Source: Lactuca virosa
Lineage: Eukaryota > Streptophyta > Magnoliopsida > Asterales > Asteraceae
NCBI GenBank assembly: GCA_928212115.1
Contig: CAKMRJ010003334.1
Location: forward strand, 37,377,893 to 37,441,892
Length of the DNA stretch: 64,000 nt
Direction of reading: 5' to 3'
A model generated the notes under the pieces. The model made no database searches. It saw nothing but the letters and a program-made list of their open reading frames with translations, and was not told the origin of the DNA. Of this stretch, positions 45,636 through 55,957 are shown piece after piece. Position numbers and translations under genes: made by a program. How positions within the stretch are numbered: the stretch's first letter is position 1; each line of letters begins with the position of its first letter.

Positions 45636-48600
45636 CTAATCTGTAAAACTAATATCGTCCCTCAGCCCGATGCGTCTCGCATGCTGCAAATGCTTAACCC
45701 TCGTCAGTCCCTTCGTAAGGGGATCTGCAGGGTTCTCATCTGACGATACCCTCTTTGCCACGAGGAGTCCTTCTTCTATCTTGTGTCTTATGAAGTGATA
45801 TTTTCTGTCAATGTGTCGGGATCTGCCATGATCTCTTGGTTCCTTGGCTAAGGCAACCGCACTATTGCTGTCACAGAAAATCTCCATAGGCTCCTTAATA
45901 GCTGGTACAACTCCAAGGTCTCCGATGAAGTTCTTCAGCCATATCGCCTCCTTTTCCGCTTCACTCGTTGCTATGTACTCTGATTCACAAGTCGAATCAG
46001 CTACAGTCTCGTGTTTGGAACTCTTCCAAGTGATTGCCCCTCCATTTAGGGTAAAGACCCAGCCTGACTGAGAGCGGAAGTTATCCCTATCAGTCTGAAA
46101 GCTAGCATCACTATACCCTATTACTCTCAAGTCATCACTCCCACCAAGGGTAAGGATCCAATCCTTAGTCCTCCGCAGGTACTTGAGAATATTCTTTACC
46201 GCAGTCCAATGAGCCTTGCCAGGGTTCCCCTGATATCTGCTGACCATGCTCAAAGCGAAGGCCACATCAGGACGGGTACAAGTCATAGCATACATGATCG
46301 AGCCAACAGCAGAAGCATAAGGTAATCGACTCATCTCAGCTATCTCATCCTCTGTACTCGGGCTCTGAGCCTTGCTCAGTTTGGCATTGCTTTGGATCGG
46401 TAATTCTCCTTTCTTGGAGTTCTGCATGTTGAACCTTTTCAACACCTTATCCAAGTAGATACTCTGACTAAGTCCAATTAGTCTTTTACTCCTTTCTCTT
46501 AATATCCTTATCCCTAGGATATAGGCAGCTTCTCCAAGGTCCTTCATAGCAAAGCACTTCCCAAGCCAGGACTTAACCTCCTGCAAGGTTGGGATGTCAT
46601 TTCCTATGAGTAGTATGTCATCTACATACAACACCAAAAAACTAACTATACTCCTACTAGCTCTGACATACACGCAAGACTCATCTTCACTTCTTGAGAA
46701 ACCAAACTCTTTGACCTTCTCATCGAAACAAAGATTCCAACTTCGAGATGCTTGTTTCAATCCATAAATGGATTTCTCAAGCTTGCACACTCTATTAGGG
46801 TACTCTGCACTGACAAAACCCTCTGACTGATTCATGTAAACATCCTCAGCCAACTTTCCGTTAAGAAAGGCGGTTTTGACATCCATTTGCCATATTTCAT
46901 AATCATGAAATGCAGCAATGGCTAGCATAACCCTAATAGACTTAATCTTTACCACTGGTGAAAAGGTTTCATCATAATCAATACCCTGAGTCTGAGTGAA
47001 ACCCTTCGCGACCAGTCGCACTTTATAAGTGTGTACCTTTCCATCCATGTCGGTCTTCTTCTTGAAGATCCATTTGCACCCGACTGTCTTACGGTCTGGT
47101 ACATTGTCAACCAAGTTCCAAACTTGATTGTTATACATGGACTGTATCTCGCTGTCCATAGCCTCCTTCCATTTAGCAGACTTCGGGCCTGCCATGGCTT
47201 CCTTAACACTGTTAGGTTTATCCAGATTTACCAGTGTACTATCACTGATAAATGTATCACCTTCTGTAGTAATATGAAATCCATAATAAAACTCAGGTGT
47301 GTTCCTAATCCTTGTGGAACGCCTCGGAGGTACAGACTCGTCAGCTGGATCAACAGGAGTTTCCTCCTCAGGTTGATTGCTAGTGTCTGAGGTTCCTTCA
47401 CCAATTGACTCTTGAATTTCTTCAAGGTCAATTTGCCTCCCAGTGTCTCCTTGGTTTATAAATTCTCTCTCTCGAAAGACCCCTCTTCTTGCCACAAAGA
47501 CCACATTCTCACTGGGTCTATAGAAGAGGTAACCAAAAGATTTTTGTGGGTAGCCGATGAAAATACACCTTTCACTTCGAGGTTCGAGCTTATCATGAGT
47601 CTCGCGCCTCACGAAAGCCTCGCAACCCCAAATCTTGATGTGGTCCAAATTGGGAATTTTCCCAGTCCACATCTCATGAGGTGTTTTGGCAACCTTCTTT
47701 GTAGGGACTAGATTAAGGATGTGGGCGGCAGTCTCTAAGGCATACCCCCAAAAAGAGATTGGTAGCGAAGCTCGACTCATCATAGAGCGAACCATGTCCA
47801 AAAAAGTTCGATTACACCTCTCAGCTACACCATTCAGCTGTGGTGTTCTGGGAGGTGTCAATTGTGAGACAATCCCACACTCCCTAAGATAGTCGAGGAA
47901 CTCAGTACTAAGATACTCACCACCTTGATCGGATCGAAGCATCTTAATGTTCCTGCCCAATTGATTTTCTACTTCCTGTTTAAATTCTTTAAACCTTTCA
48001 AAAGTTTCTGACTTATGTTTGATTAAGTAGACATAACCATATCTACTAAAATCATCAATAAAAGTCACATAATAGCGATTAGCATCCCTTGTGGCGGTTT
48101 TGAATGGCCCACATACATCAGTATGTATAAGGTCCAACAAACCCTCACCCCTTGCACAAGTGCCAGTGAAGGGTGATTTTGTCATTTTTCCAAGTAGACA
48201 ACATTCACAACTGTCATCCGACTTAAGGTCGAATGACTCCAATACTCCATCCTTTTGGAGCTGGCCTATGTGTTTCTTGCTTACATGTCCAAGACGACAA
48301 TGCCACAAAGATGCTTTATCCAAGCTAGTAGAAGAATCAATACACAATACATTATTTCCTAAATTATCTACAACCGATACAGCTTCATACACACCATCGC
48401 AAGGTAATGCTTTAAAATAAAGAACATTATTAAAGAAAGCATTAATACTACCAACTTCATTATCAAAAGAAAAGGTAAAACCTTGTTTGTACAAATCATG
48501 AAAGGAAATAATATTCCTCGCCATTTCTGACGAGTACACACATTTATTCAAATCTAACTTTAACCCACTATCTAGCAACAAAGTATAAACTCCAATCTTG

Positions 48601-49652
48601 GTAACAGGTGAAATATTCCTATTCCCCATGATTAAGTTTATCTTCCCGTGCTCCACATTCTCACTTCTTCTTAGGCCCTGAAAATCAGAACATATGTGAA
48701 TACCACATCCTGTATCAAGCACCCAAGAGTTAGAATATGGTGAGTTATTAGACAATATAGTGTAAATACCTGCATGGGATGGTTTCACTTTCCCATCCTT
48801 GACATCCTGCAAGTACTTTGGGCAGTTTCGCTTCCAGTGCCCCTTATTCTGACAGTAGAAGCATTCAACATCCTTAGGGATGGCAGAAGGAGTGATAGAA
48901 CCACCTTTAGTTCCAGATGAGGAGCCTTCAAGAGACTTTCCCTTGGTACCCTTCGAAGGGTGCTTCCTCTTCTTCCCTTTGCCTTGCCCGATAGCCAAAA
49001 CAGGGGTAGTAGTAGGAGTAGGAGTAGCAACCGACTTACTTTCAAGACCACTTTCGGCAGTCTTCAGAAGTCCTTGAAGCTTACTGAGTGTGACTTCCTC
49101 CTTGTTCATGTGGTATGTGATACGAAATTGATCATAACATGAGGGCAAGGAGTGCAAATTGATATCAATTGCCAACTCCTCAGGGAAGTTCACATTCAGT
49201 TTCATTAGTCGGTCCACATACCTTTGCATTTTCTGCATGTGGCCCATGATTGGTTCGCTATCCTTCATACGGGCAGTGATCATGGAGGAGATTATTTCAT
49301 ACCGCTCTTGACGAGCACTCTGATGGTACCTTTCCATCAGATCCTGATGCATCTCAAAAGGGTAATAGTCCTCATAGGACTTTCGGAGTTCAGCTGTCAT
49401 GGTGGCCATCATGATGCATGCCACATTGGTGGCATCTCTCTCATGTGCCTGATACTCAGCGACCTCCTCAGGAGTAGCAGTGGACTCATCAAGCTCCTTT
49501 AGCTCCTTATCGAGGACATATTCCTTGTCCTCGTCACGAGTGACCATCCTGATGTTCCGGATCCAATCCATGAAGTTGGAACCATCAAAGATGACTCTCC
49601 CACAAAGGTTCATGAGAGAAAAAGGAGCCAGTAGGGTTAGAGCCCGAAGCAT
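45636..49652 (-). CDS. Copia Gag-Pol polyprotein
   Basis: 1338 residues without a stop, the usual length of a plant copia polyprotein. Domains by residue: Gag about 15-200; basic linker; CCHC knuckle CFYCQNKGHWKRNC (264-277); aspartic protease LDTG (312-315); GAG-pre-integrase 'HCRLGH' (451); integrase catalytic D512, D575, E611 (35 residues between the last two); RT about 840-1080 with 'DVKTAFLNG' (D924) and YVDD (1009-1012); RNase H 'SDASFQ' (D1182), 'ESEYIA' and 'CDSNSA' (D1261). All catalytic residues are present. The start may lie upstream at ATG 49668: that frame begins with a low-complexity Asn/Ser/Gly stretch typical of such Gags, but it is separated from this frame by a 5-A run (plus 49619-49623), suggesting a one-base slip. 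Translation from 49652 would still give nearly all of Gag. Confidence 0.93.
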   Translation of the reverse strand: MLRALTLLAPFSLMNLCGRVIFDGSNFMDWIRNIRMVTRDEDKEYVLDKELKELDESTATPEEVAEYQAHERDATNVACIMMATMTAELRKSYEDYYPFEMHQDLMERYHQSARQERYEIISSMITARMKDSEPIMGHMQKMQRYVDRLMKLNVNFPEELAIDINLHSLPSCYDQFRITYHMNKEEVTLSKLQGLLKTAESGLESKSVATPTPTTTPVLAIGQGKGKKRKHPSKGTKGKSLEGSSSGTKGGSITPSAIPKDVECFYCQNKGHWKRNCPKYLQDVKDGKVKPSHAGIYTILSNNSPYSNSWVLDTGCGIHICSDFQGLRRSENVEHGKINLIMGNRNISPVTKIGVYTLLLDSGLKLDLNKCVYSSEMARNIISFHDLYKQGFTFSFDNEVGSINAFFNNVLYFKALPCDGVYEAVSVVDNLGNNVLCIDSSTSLDKASLWHCRLGHVSKKHIGQLQKDGVLESFDLKSDDSCECCLLGKMTKSPFTGTCARGEGLLDLIHTDVCGPFKTATRDANRYYVTFIDDFSRYGYVYLIKHKSETFERFKEFKQEVENQLGRNIKMLRSDQGGEYLSTEFLDYLRECGIVSQLTPPRTPQLNGVAERCNRTFLDMVRSMMSRASLPISFWGYALETAAHILNLVPTKKVAKTPHEMWTGKIPNLDHIKIWGCEAFVRRETHDKLEPRSERCIFIGYPQKSFGYLFYRPSENVVFVARRGVFREREFINQGDTGRQIDLEEIQESIGEGTSDTSNQPEEETPVDPADESVPPRRSTRIRNTPEFYYGFHITTEGDTFISDSTLVNLDKPNSVKEAMAGPKSAKWKEAMDSEIQSMYNNQVWNLVDNVPDRKTVGCKWIFKKKTDMDGKVHTYKVRLVAKGFTQTQGIDYDETFSPVVKIKSIRVMLAIAAFHDYEIWQMDVKTAFLNGKLAEDVYMNQSEGFVSAEYPNRVCKLEKSIYGLKQASRSWNLCFDEKVKEFGFSRSEDESCVYVRASRSIVSFLVLYVDDILLIGNDIPTLQEVKSWLGKCFAMKDLGEAAYILGIRILRERSKRLIGLSQSIYLDKVLKRFNMQNSKKGELPIQSNAKLSKAQSPSTEDEIAEMSRLPYASAVGSIMYAMTCTRPDVAFALSMVSRYQGNPGKAHWTAVKNILKYLRRTKDWILTLGGSDDLRVIGYSDASFQTDRDNFRSQSGWVFTLNGGAITWKSSKHETVADSTCESEYIATSEAEKEAIWLKNFIGDLGVVPAIKEPMEIFCDSNSAVALAKEPRDHGRSRHIDRKYHFIRHKIEEGLLVAKRVSSDENPADPLTKGLTRVKHLQHARRIGLRDDISFTD

Positions 49653-49668
49653 TGTTGTTGGAAGACAT

Positions 49669-51177
49669 CTGAAAAGAAGAAAAACAAGTTTAGATTTAGA
49701 TATATCGAATCCTTAATAATACACCCAAATGTAATATTAAGGCTAGGATCCAACACAATATATTATAACTTAGAAGAGGGATGCCGTAATCTAAGCTATA
49801 ACATATTTGAAGGTAGGTGAATGACGATTCACCAATTTCCACCATGAAAACGAAATGAATTATTAGGTTTAATTGGTTTTGAAATTCCTAGATTCTTTTG
49901 AGATTCATTGAACTTTTCAATGGCATGTTTCAATCTCGATTGTGCCCTTCAAGTTTTGTGACTGGGATGCCGAGGATCACAAAACAAGGTGTGAATAACC
50001 ATGCAAATTCACTTGGTACCCTTAATATTATCACCTAAACAATGTGCCGGTTAACCACACGCGCTCCACCGATCTATGATAAACATTAAGTCACCCTTCG
50101 TGATCCTTACTAGTCCAAGTTAGTGTGCCGGTTAACCACACACGCTCCACCAACGACTTGGTAAGGTACAAAGTGTGAATTTCATGGGTTAGCACCATAT
50201 TCACATTTTCCTAAAGTAACTAAGATTGGGAATTTATAAAAGGTTTAGTTACTTTATAATATTCATTATACTTTTAATGAGAATTTAAAGTCATTGTCCT
50301 ACCCGTTCGGCTAACGACCCTCCACCGATCAAGGAAGCGGTGGGTGAGAATGGACACCCATTAAGCTGCCATTTTATAGGCAACAACCTTATACCCCCCT
50401 TATAGACCGGCTTCGTGAATGAGGCCTACTAACGGTAAAACGACTTAATCTTATACATATATATAATAATTAACCATTAATGTTATAAATAGTATAAGGG
50501 TTGAATTTTAACTTTTAAAACTCTAAGGGTTTGGAATTAAAGTATATTAAAGTGTGTGTAACTTTACAAATTCCAAAACTTGAGGACAAGTTTTGAAACT
50601 ATTCAAAACTTTTCATTTCATAACTTATGAATTAAAGGTTCATAAAAATGAAGACTCTTCATTTTCATGTAACTTATGTGTTTTAAATGTGTGCATAAAT
50701 GAAAGTGACCTTTGGAAATCCATAAATTGAGGACAAATTATGGACTCCATTAAAACACATAAATGATCAAGAATTATCAATAAACAATTTAGCAAATAAT
50801 TCCTATGATCTAACAATAATTCATAAGAACATGAACATCATATCAAAAATTCCAAGAACATATGAACACATATAATCATGCAATTTTGATACAAGCCATT
50901 GTAAATGGATTAGCATAAACATTACACCATCTAAAACAGGTTTTAAAACACCAAAACAGTTTAGGGTAATGTTTCTAGTCCATTTCCAGCAGCAAAACTC
51001 GAAAATCTGCATTCTGAGGCTCCTACTCGTCGAGTGCACGAACCTACTCGACGAGTAGGATGAACTTACTCATGGACTCGGCGAGTCCCCCCATGGACTC
51101 GGCGAGTTCATGCTGCAGAATGCAGAAAACTTGAGTTTTTCAACAAGTTTGCATCAAGTATCAAGAAAACAAGCCTA
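49669..51177 (-). other. Element E leader
   Basis: About 1.5 kb, non-coding. It contains 'gtgccggttaaccacac.cgc' twice (50043 and 50124) and a weaker relative near 50298, plus the ACTCGTCGAGT palindrome cluster near the PBS. A pyrimidine tract ending CAG lies immediately before ATG 49668 on minus, resembling a splice acceptor; an intron is possible but unproven. Confidence 0.65.
51026..51113. repeat. ACTCGTCGAGT palindromes in element E leader
   Basis: 'ctactcgtcgagtgc', 'ctactcgacgagtag', 'gactcggcgagtcc' and 'gactcggcgagttc' within 88 bp, about 70-160 bp after the PBS on minus. Element A, a gypsy element, has the same core in its LTR. Confidence 0.86.
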
Positions 51178-51190
51178 GGCTCTGATACCA
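51178..51190 (-). other. Element E primer-binding site (tRNA-Met)
   Basis: Minus-strand TGGTATCAGAGCC, one base from the 5' LTR end. Confidence 0.88.
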
Positions 51191-51191
51191 C

Positions 51192-51959
51192 TGTTGGGTT
51201 TTGAGCAAACTAACACTCCTAAGGTGTTCATGCAACCCTAGAAACCTTGGATCTATGTTTGTCTAAAATACATGCAAAATAATTTTCCAAGGTTCATAAC
51301 CTATCTAGCGTACATGGGGTACTTTTAAACATAAAAGATACTAGAAGAATTACATACCTTTGTTAGTGAGTTGATTCCTTGGGAGTTTGAGATCCAAGCA
51401 CCAGTAATGTGAATGCCTCAAATGGAAATCACAAATCACCACAAACTTGGAAAACTTATGAGAGAGTATCCAATCACTCTAGAAATTCAGCCACTCTTAT
51501 GCACACACACATAGTGTCTTTTCAAGCACCAAAAGCCTCTTTATATAGTGTAGATGATTAGGGTTATGAACCATGCAAACCCTAATAACCCATGTCTTTT
51601 CCTATTCCAAGGATCCATGGGTTAAAAGCTCCATGGATCATCCATGGACTCCCATTTAAGCTTAGCCCATTTCCTAATGAGTGTTAGCCCACACCATGTA
51701 AATATAATAGCCCATTATTTAATTAGTCACCTTTTGATCACTAAATTAATCCATAATTAATTTAAGATCAATACTAATTAAATAATACAATTTCATATTA
51801 ATATATTATAACTTATAATATATTAATAGGCCGCAAACATACTCTTCTCATAATATTATCCATATAAATAGTTCGGGTGAAGTGCAACCCAAATGGACCA
51901 TGCCGGATCGGGTCAAGTATATACCAAATAAGTTATGGACTTAGACACCTTATCCAACA
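51192..51959 (-). repeat. Element E 5' LTR with promoter
   Basis: 768 bp, TGTTGGATAAGG...AAACCCAACA on minus. A TATA-like ACTATATAAAG lies at about 51539-51549, with CT-rich and 'aaccctaat' sequence near it. The LTR is complete, so the element keeps its promoter. Confidence 0.92.
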
Positions 51960-51961
51960 GT

Positions 51962-52700
51962 TGTTGAGCCAAGAGGAAAGGAGTTGCGCCAAAGGAATGG
52001 ATGTTGCACCATGAGCGAGTGAAGTTGCGCTAAGAGGTTCATTTTGCGCCACCAAGGAGTGGAGTGGCGCCAAGGAGGAGAATTTGTGCCATCTTGAGGA
52101 GAAGTTATGCCATCCTCATGAGATATTGTGCCATGGAGGCGATGTTGCCTCATCATGGACCATCTTGGTACATGATGCACCATCTCGATTCCTTTTTTGT
52201 GCTATGTTGATACATATTTTCCTAGAAGATGATCATACTCAAGAAATACACCATGTTGTGCAACCATTATGGATGTTGGGCCATTAGTGTTCATGTTGCG
52301 CCACCTGTGCATCATGATATTCCACTCTTGTCAAGGTAGTCCATCATGAGCGCTGCTGATACTCATGGGTTGTATGACATGGAAGAATGTTCTAGAAGAT
52401 GTTGCATGGCGGATTGTGACATGTTGACACCTTTCATTGGCCAATGGGCTTGGCCCATTAGGGTTTTAGGTCTAATCCCTCAACTATAAATAGGGATGCA
52501 TGCTAGGTCATTTTGTATCTTGAATTCAAGAGTGTCACGCGAATCTCTGTGAAAATTGTACTTGTAACCTCTGTTTTAGAGCCCAAAAATAAAGAATACT
52601 CCCCTCCTTCCCGTGGATGTAGGTCGTCTTCACCGAACCATGTAAATATCGTGTCCTGTGTGCTTTTAATTTTGCTAGTTATCCGATTTACTTCCTAACA
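51962..52700 (+). mobile_element. Copia-type solo LTR G2
   Basis: TGTTGAGCCAAG...CTTCCTAACA. TATAAATA at 52485 and an AATAAA signal near 52590 mark promoter and polyadenylation parts. No PBS or coding region follows. It begins two bases from the end of element E. The uninterrupted partner of G1, it supplies the empty-site sequence for element C and shows the bases lost at C's left junction (about 52205-52301). Confidence 0.83.
51977..52150. repeat. GTTGCGCCA array in LTR G2
   Basis: About seven units of 20-30 bp built on 'gttgcgccaa..aggag', with variants such as 'ttgtgcca'. Same array in G1 (15118-15290). Confidence 0.78.
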
Positions 52701-52997
52701 ATAATATTGTATTTTCATCAAGAGTTGTCATATATTATACCTTAAGTCTATTTCTTTGACTCTTGTCACGTTTGCAAATGATGATTGTTGGCAAATTTTA
52801 ACGCGTGTCTTAGTGAATGACATAGGTTGAGGCAAATGAGGAGTTGAAGTTCTCCACACGAAGCTTTGAAGAATGTTTGGAAGTAGGTTATTGTTGTCTT
52901 GTATGAATTCATGATATAAAATTATTCTGTTACAATTTGGTTTAGATACAAAGTAACTGTCCTCATGTTCTCACCCTTTTTTCTATTTTTGATTTAA

Positions 52998-53047
<50 letters not shown>

Positions 53048-53978
53048 CGAAGATGATTTAATACATACCTTACATCACTTGTACCTAAGAATATTTCATA
53101 TCTTATTGTCACTTTTATTTGGAAATAAAACACATCCTACAATAAATCTTACTAGAACATAAAATATATCTTCCATTACATCATAATTGAGAAAAAAGAA
53201 AAACCAACAATCCATTTAACTTGAGCATAAAATATATCACATAATTTAAATGTATCTCACATTAAGAAAATAGGTACACACTCTCTCATTATTCAATAAA
53301 AATATATATTTAAAGAAAAATTTCAAGATATCATCTACAAATACACATGAAAATTTGTCTTATGATATATCGTCAACACATCTCATTAATCATTAATTAT
53401 TTTTCACATTTCTCATGTATATCTATTCTTTTTATGTTTCAACATACAAGGGCACAAGAATATATGAAAATTTATCACAATATCCTATACGTAATATTAT
53501 ATCGACCACATAATACCATAATAAAAGTAAAGATACTGACATGGATAGATTTAGTTTATGCTTCTAAGTCTCTAGCATTCATTCCTTGATTTTATATATC
53601 TTCTTGATTATGTCTAATTAGTAGATGGAAAGACGTGTGGGGGTTAAATATGGAAAACCATCCACTAATAACACCATTAACGACCAACTTTTCTGCAAGT
53701 AACAATGATGTGGATTTCATCTCCATCTTCATCCTCCTCACTTAAGAGCCTTCTATAATGTTTCTCTTTTCCCCCTCTTCCCTTCTTGCGTCTATTTGTT
53801 TCTCGATTTATCTCTCTTTATCCTAATCAATCAATGTATCTAGCATATGTGTGTGTGTTTGTCCCACTAATGTCGTTACACAACACACCCACATGTTTTC
53901 TTTATTCTTTTTTGAACAAATTTTAACTAAATACTATTTAGTTTAATAAACAGGCTAATAATATATATATTATTCAAC

Positions 53979-54201
53979 AAATGAATCACTAGATTATTCA
54001 TTTATAAGATGTTTCACAAGAAAAAATTCCCAAAAAAACATCTTTATGATTCATTTTGAAGTAAATTAAGAAAAAATTCACTTTTATGACAATTTTAGTG
54101 AATAACAACAAAATCATTGTATAAATGAATCATCAAGATGTTTTTTTGAGAATTTTTTCTTGTGAATCATCTTGCAAATGAAGCATCTAATGATTCATTT
54201 T
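53979..54201. mobile_element. MITE-like inverted-repeat element
   Basis: Two arms of about 75-78 bp, 53979-54057 and 54126-54201, are inverted copies with few mismatches (for example 'cacaagaaaaaattcccaaa' against 'ttgagaattttttcttgtga'). The spacer is about 68 bp. It is absent from the paralogous block near 31595. 'attattcaacaa' occurs at 53969 and again at 54333, so the inserted unit may be longer (to about 54332) with a long target duplication. Superfamily not determined. Confidence 0.75.
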
Positions 54202-54278
54202 GTTTGTTCGCGAAAAAAATATGTAGAAAAAAAACTTCTTACCTTCCTACCAAAAATTTCCTTCTTATTTGATCTTGA

Positions 54279-54332
<54 letters not shown>
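54279..54332. repeat. (CT)n(AT)n compound microsatellite
   Basis: 'ctctct' run changing into an AT run. Confidence 0.9.
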
Positions 54333-54336
<4 letters not shown>

Positions 54337-54450
54337 CAACAACTAAATAAGAGAGATGATGAGTTTATTAGAACCAAAAACTTTCAAATCATCATTATAT
54401 GACACTTATTTACCTCTAGGAAATATGTCAAACTACATAATTTTATATTT

Positions 54451-55149
54451 CTAGATAACACTGGTACGATACATATCAAGTAAACAACCCCCCTTGAAAC
54501 ATTTAGGACATTTTGGATTAGCATCACACACCATCACATGAATGAAACAACTAAGATAACTCATTAAAATTAGTTGTGACCCATGGCCTAGTTCGAGTTG
54601 AGTAGTCAAACTAGAGTACGATATCTGTAAGGATGGTGAAGATGAAGCCCATAGTATGTATGGCTAATTATTTCCATTTTTTGTAGGTGGAGACATCTTC
54701 AGATCCAAATCGAAATCATCAAGCTTTGATGATATCTTGTTAACAAATTGTTCCAAATTGGTATAACTGTTGCTTTTCAACTTGTTTGTGGGAACCATTG
54801 AGATCTATAAAAGTATAGAGGGTTAATAAGTTACCATTTCAAGTAAATTCTATGATGAATTGATTGATATACTTTTTTAAGATACCTACTAAATTCGTGT
54901 TAATGTAACAAATAAAGAGATCAAGAAAATAAACAATTCATTAAAAGGGAAAAGAAATAGTCACCTTATCAGACTTTTGCCTTTTTGTTGATTTGGATTT
55001 ATCACGAACCTCCATTTCATCCATTAAAAAACATAGATTTGAATGACACTTATGATTTTCGTTGAGAGGATATTGATTCATGTCATCAAATTTTCATATG
55101 ATTTTGTGGTTTTTGCATCCTTTAGTTCATGGCCATAAGGTTTTACCAT
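54451..55149 (-). pseudogene. Broken paralogue of the GIR-like gene
   Basis: Same two-exon layout as 31794-32493 (exon 1 55149-54965, intron with GT..AG, exon 2 from 54804). A one-base loss in exon 1 (near 55080, 'gtcatc' versus 'gtcactc') shifts the frame. In exon 2 the Glu after the EAR-like region has become TAG (plus 'ggctaattatt', about 54663), removing the cysteine module. The ATG, splice sites and final stop are otherwise kept. Confidence 0.75.
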
Positions 55150-55634
55150 TTTGGAGAAACCTTTATTGTGCCTATATGTTAAAGAAGATATCACTGTGAA
55201 AGAAATGATTGCAAAAAAGTGTGATAGCATTTCATTAATTTAAAATAACCAACTGATATAAATGAAACATTGAATGGTGAGTTATCAATGTGAATGACAA
55301 CATATTCTATTATGTGAAATAGCTCATTCTGAGCTGTCCTAGTAATTGATTAGCTGTAAAATGTGTCTCATGAATGGTATGGCTATATCTATAAGGTATC
55401 CATATATAAAATTATAAATATAAAAATCAACCATAGAAAAGACAAACTTTATATTGTTTTTGAATTTGTATAATTATGTACCAAAATAGACATATCTACT
55501 ACTATAAAGTACCTTCCATAGTGCCTAACATATAACATATTTTACATATTTTAAAGGAAAACAAGCACATTTTTAAATATATACTATTTAAGCCATAAAT
55601 CTCAGTTTGTATATGAATTTTTCATATATGTAAT
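55150..55634. other. Upstream region of the GIR-like pseudogene
   Basis: Paralogous to 32494-32981, AT-rich, no further feature seen. Confidence 0.5.
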
Positions 55635-55957
55635 TGTTACGTCCCAAAGTTAAAACTACATTGTTCGTTTAATATTACAAGCAATTTTTCCAATGACAAA
55701 TTGAAAGATCTAAATAAAACCATTTAATTTAAAACATTGATCAAAGTATGGACATAAGAGTTAAAACTATAAGCACAAAGATTAGTGAGTTCCCTAAGAT
55801 ACTACATACATCCCATAACAGTGGGCCCTACCTTAGGGGTATATTTCAACCCATGTGAATGCTATGATCCACCCATAGTCTTACAATCACTTTTCTTGCT
55901 ATAGCCCCCATGTAGTATTTCCTGCTATTGTCCCCCCATAGTCTTTCATACATATGA
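55635..55957 (-). mobile_element. Truncated gypsy LTR I2
   Basis: Matches 32982-33300. It contains the start of the 'ccatagtcttt' array and is cut at 55957 by LTR F'. Confidence 0.72.

Larger units (their letters stand above)
44599..51959 (-). mobile_element. Element E: copia element with uninterrupted polyprotein
   Basis: On minus: complete 5' LTR (51959-51192), PBS (51190-51178), leader, gag-pro-int-RT-RNase H frame (49652-45636), 3' non-coding region, PPT CCAAGTGGGAGAC (44808-44796), and 3' LTR remnant of 197 bp (44795-44599, equivalent to 51762-51959). Integrase before RT identifies Ty1/copia. The 3' LTR has lost its outer roughly 570 bp against element D, so this copy is unlikely to move but could be transcribed. 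The possible TSD GTTGT (51960) cannot be checked on the other side. Confidence 0.92.
52701..54450. other. AT-rich intergenic DNA (duplicated block, copy 2)
   Basis: Homologous to 30304-31793. It holds (AT)n at 53000-53043, an inverted-repeat element at 53979-54201 and (CT)n(AT)n at 54279-54332. No supported gene. Confidence 0.7.

Noticed and set aside
46949..49716. Several plus-strand frames of 60-119 codons
   Set aside because: Antisense shadows of the element E polyprotein.
51962..55957. The G-gene-I block as a single gene-capturing transposon
   Set aside because: Its parts are recognisable separate LTRs and a gene, and no shared terminal repeats enclose both copies; duplication is simpler, although the outer limits are hidden by later insertions.
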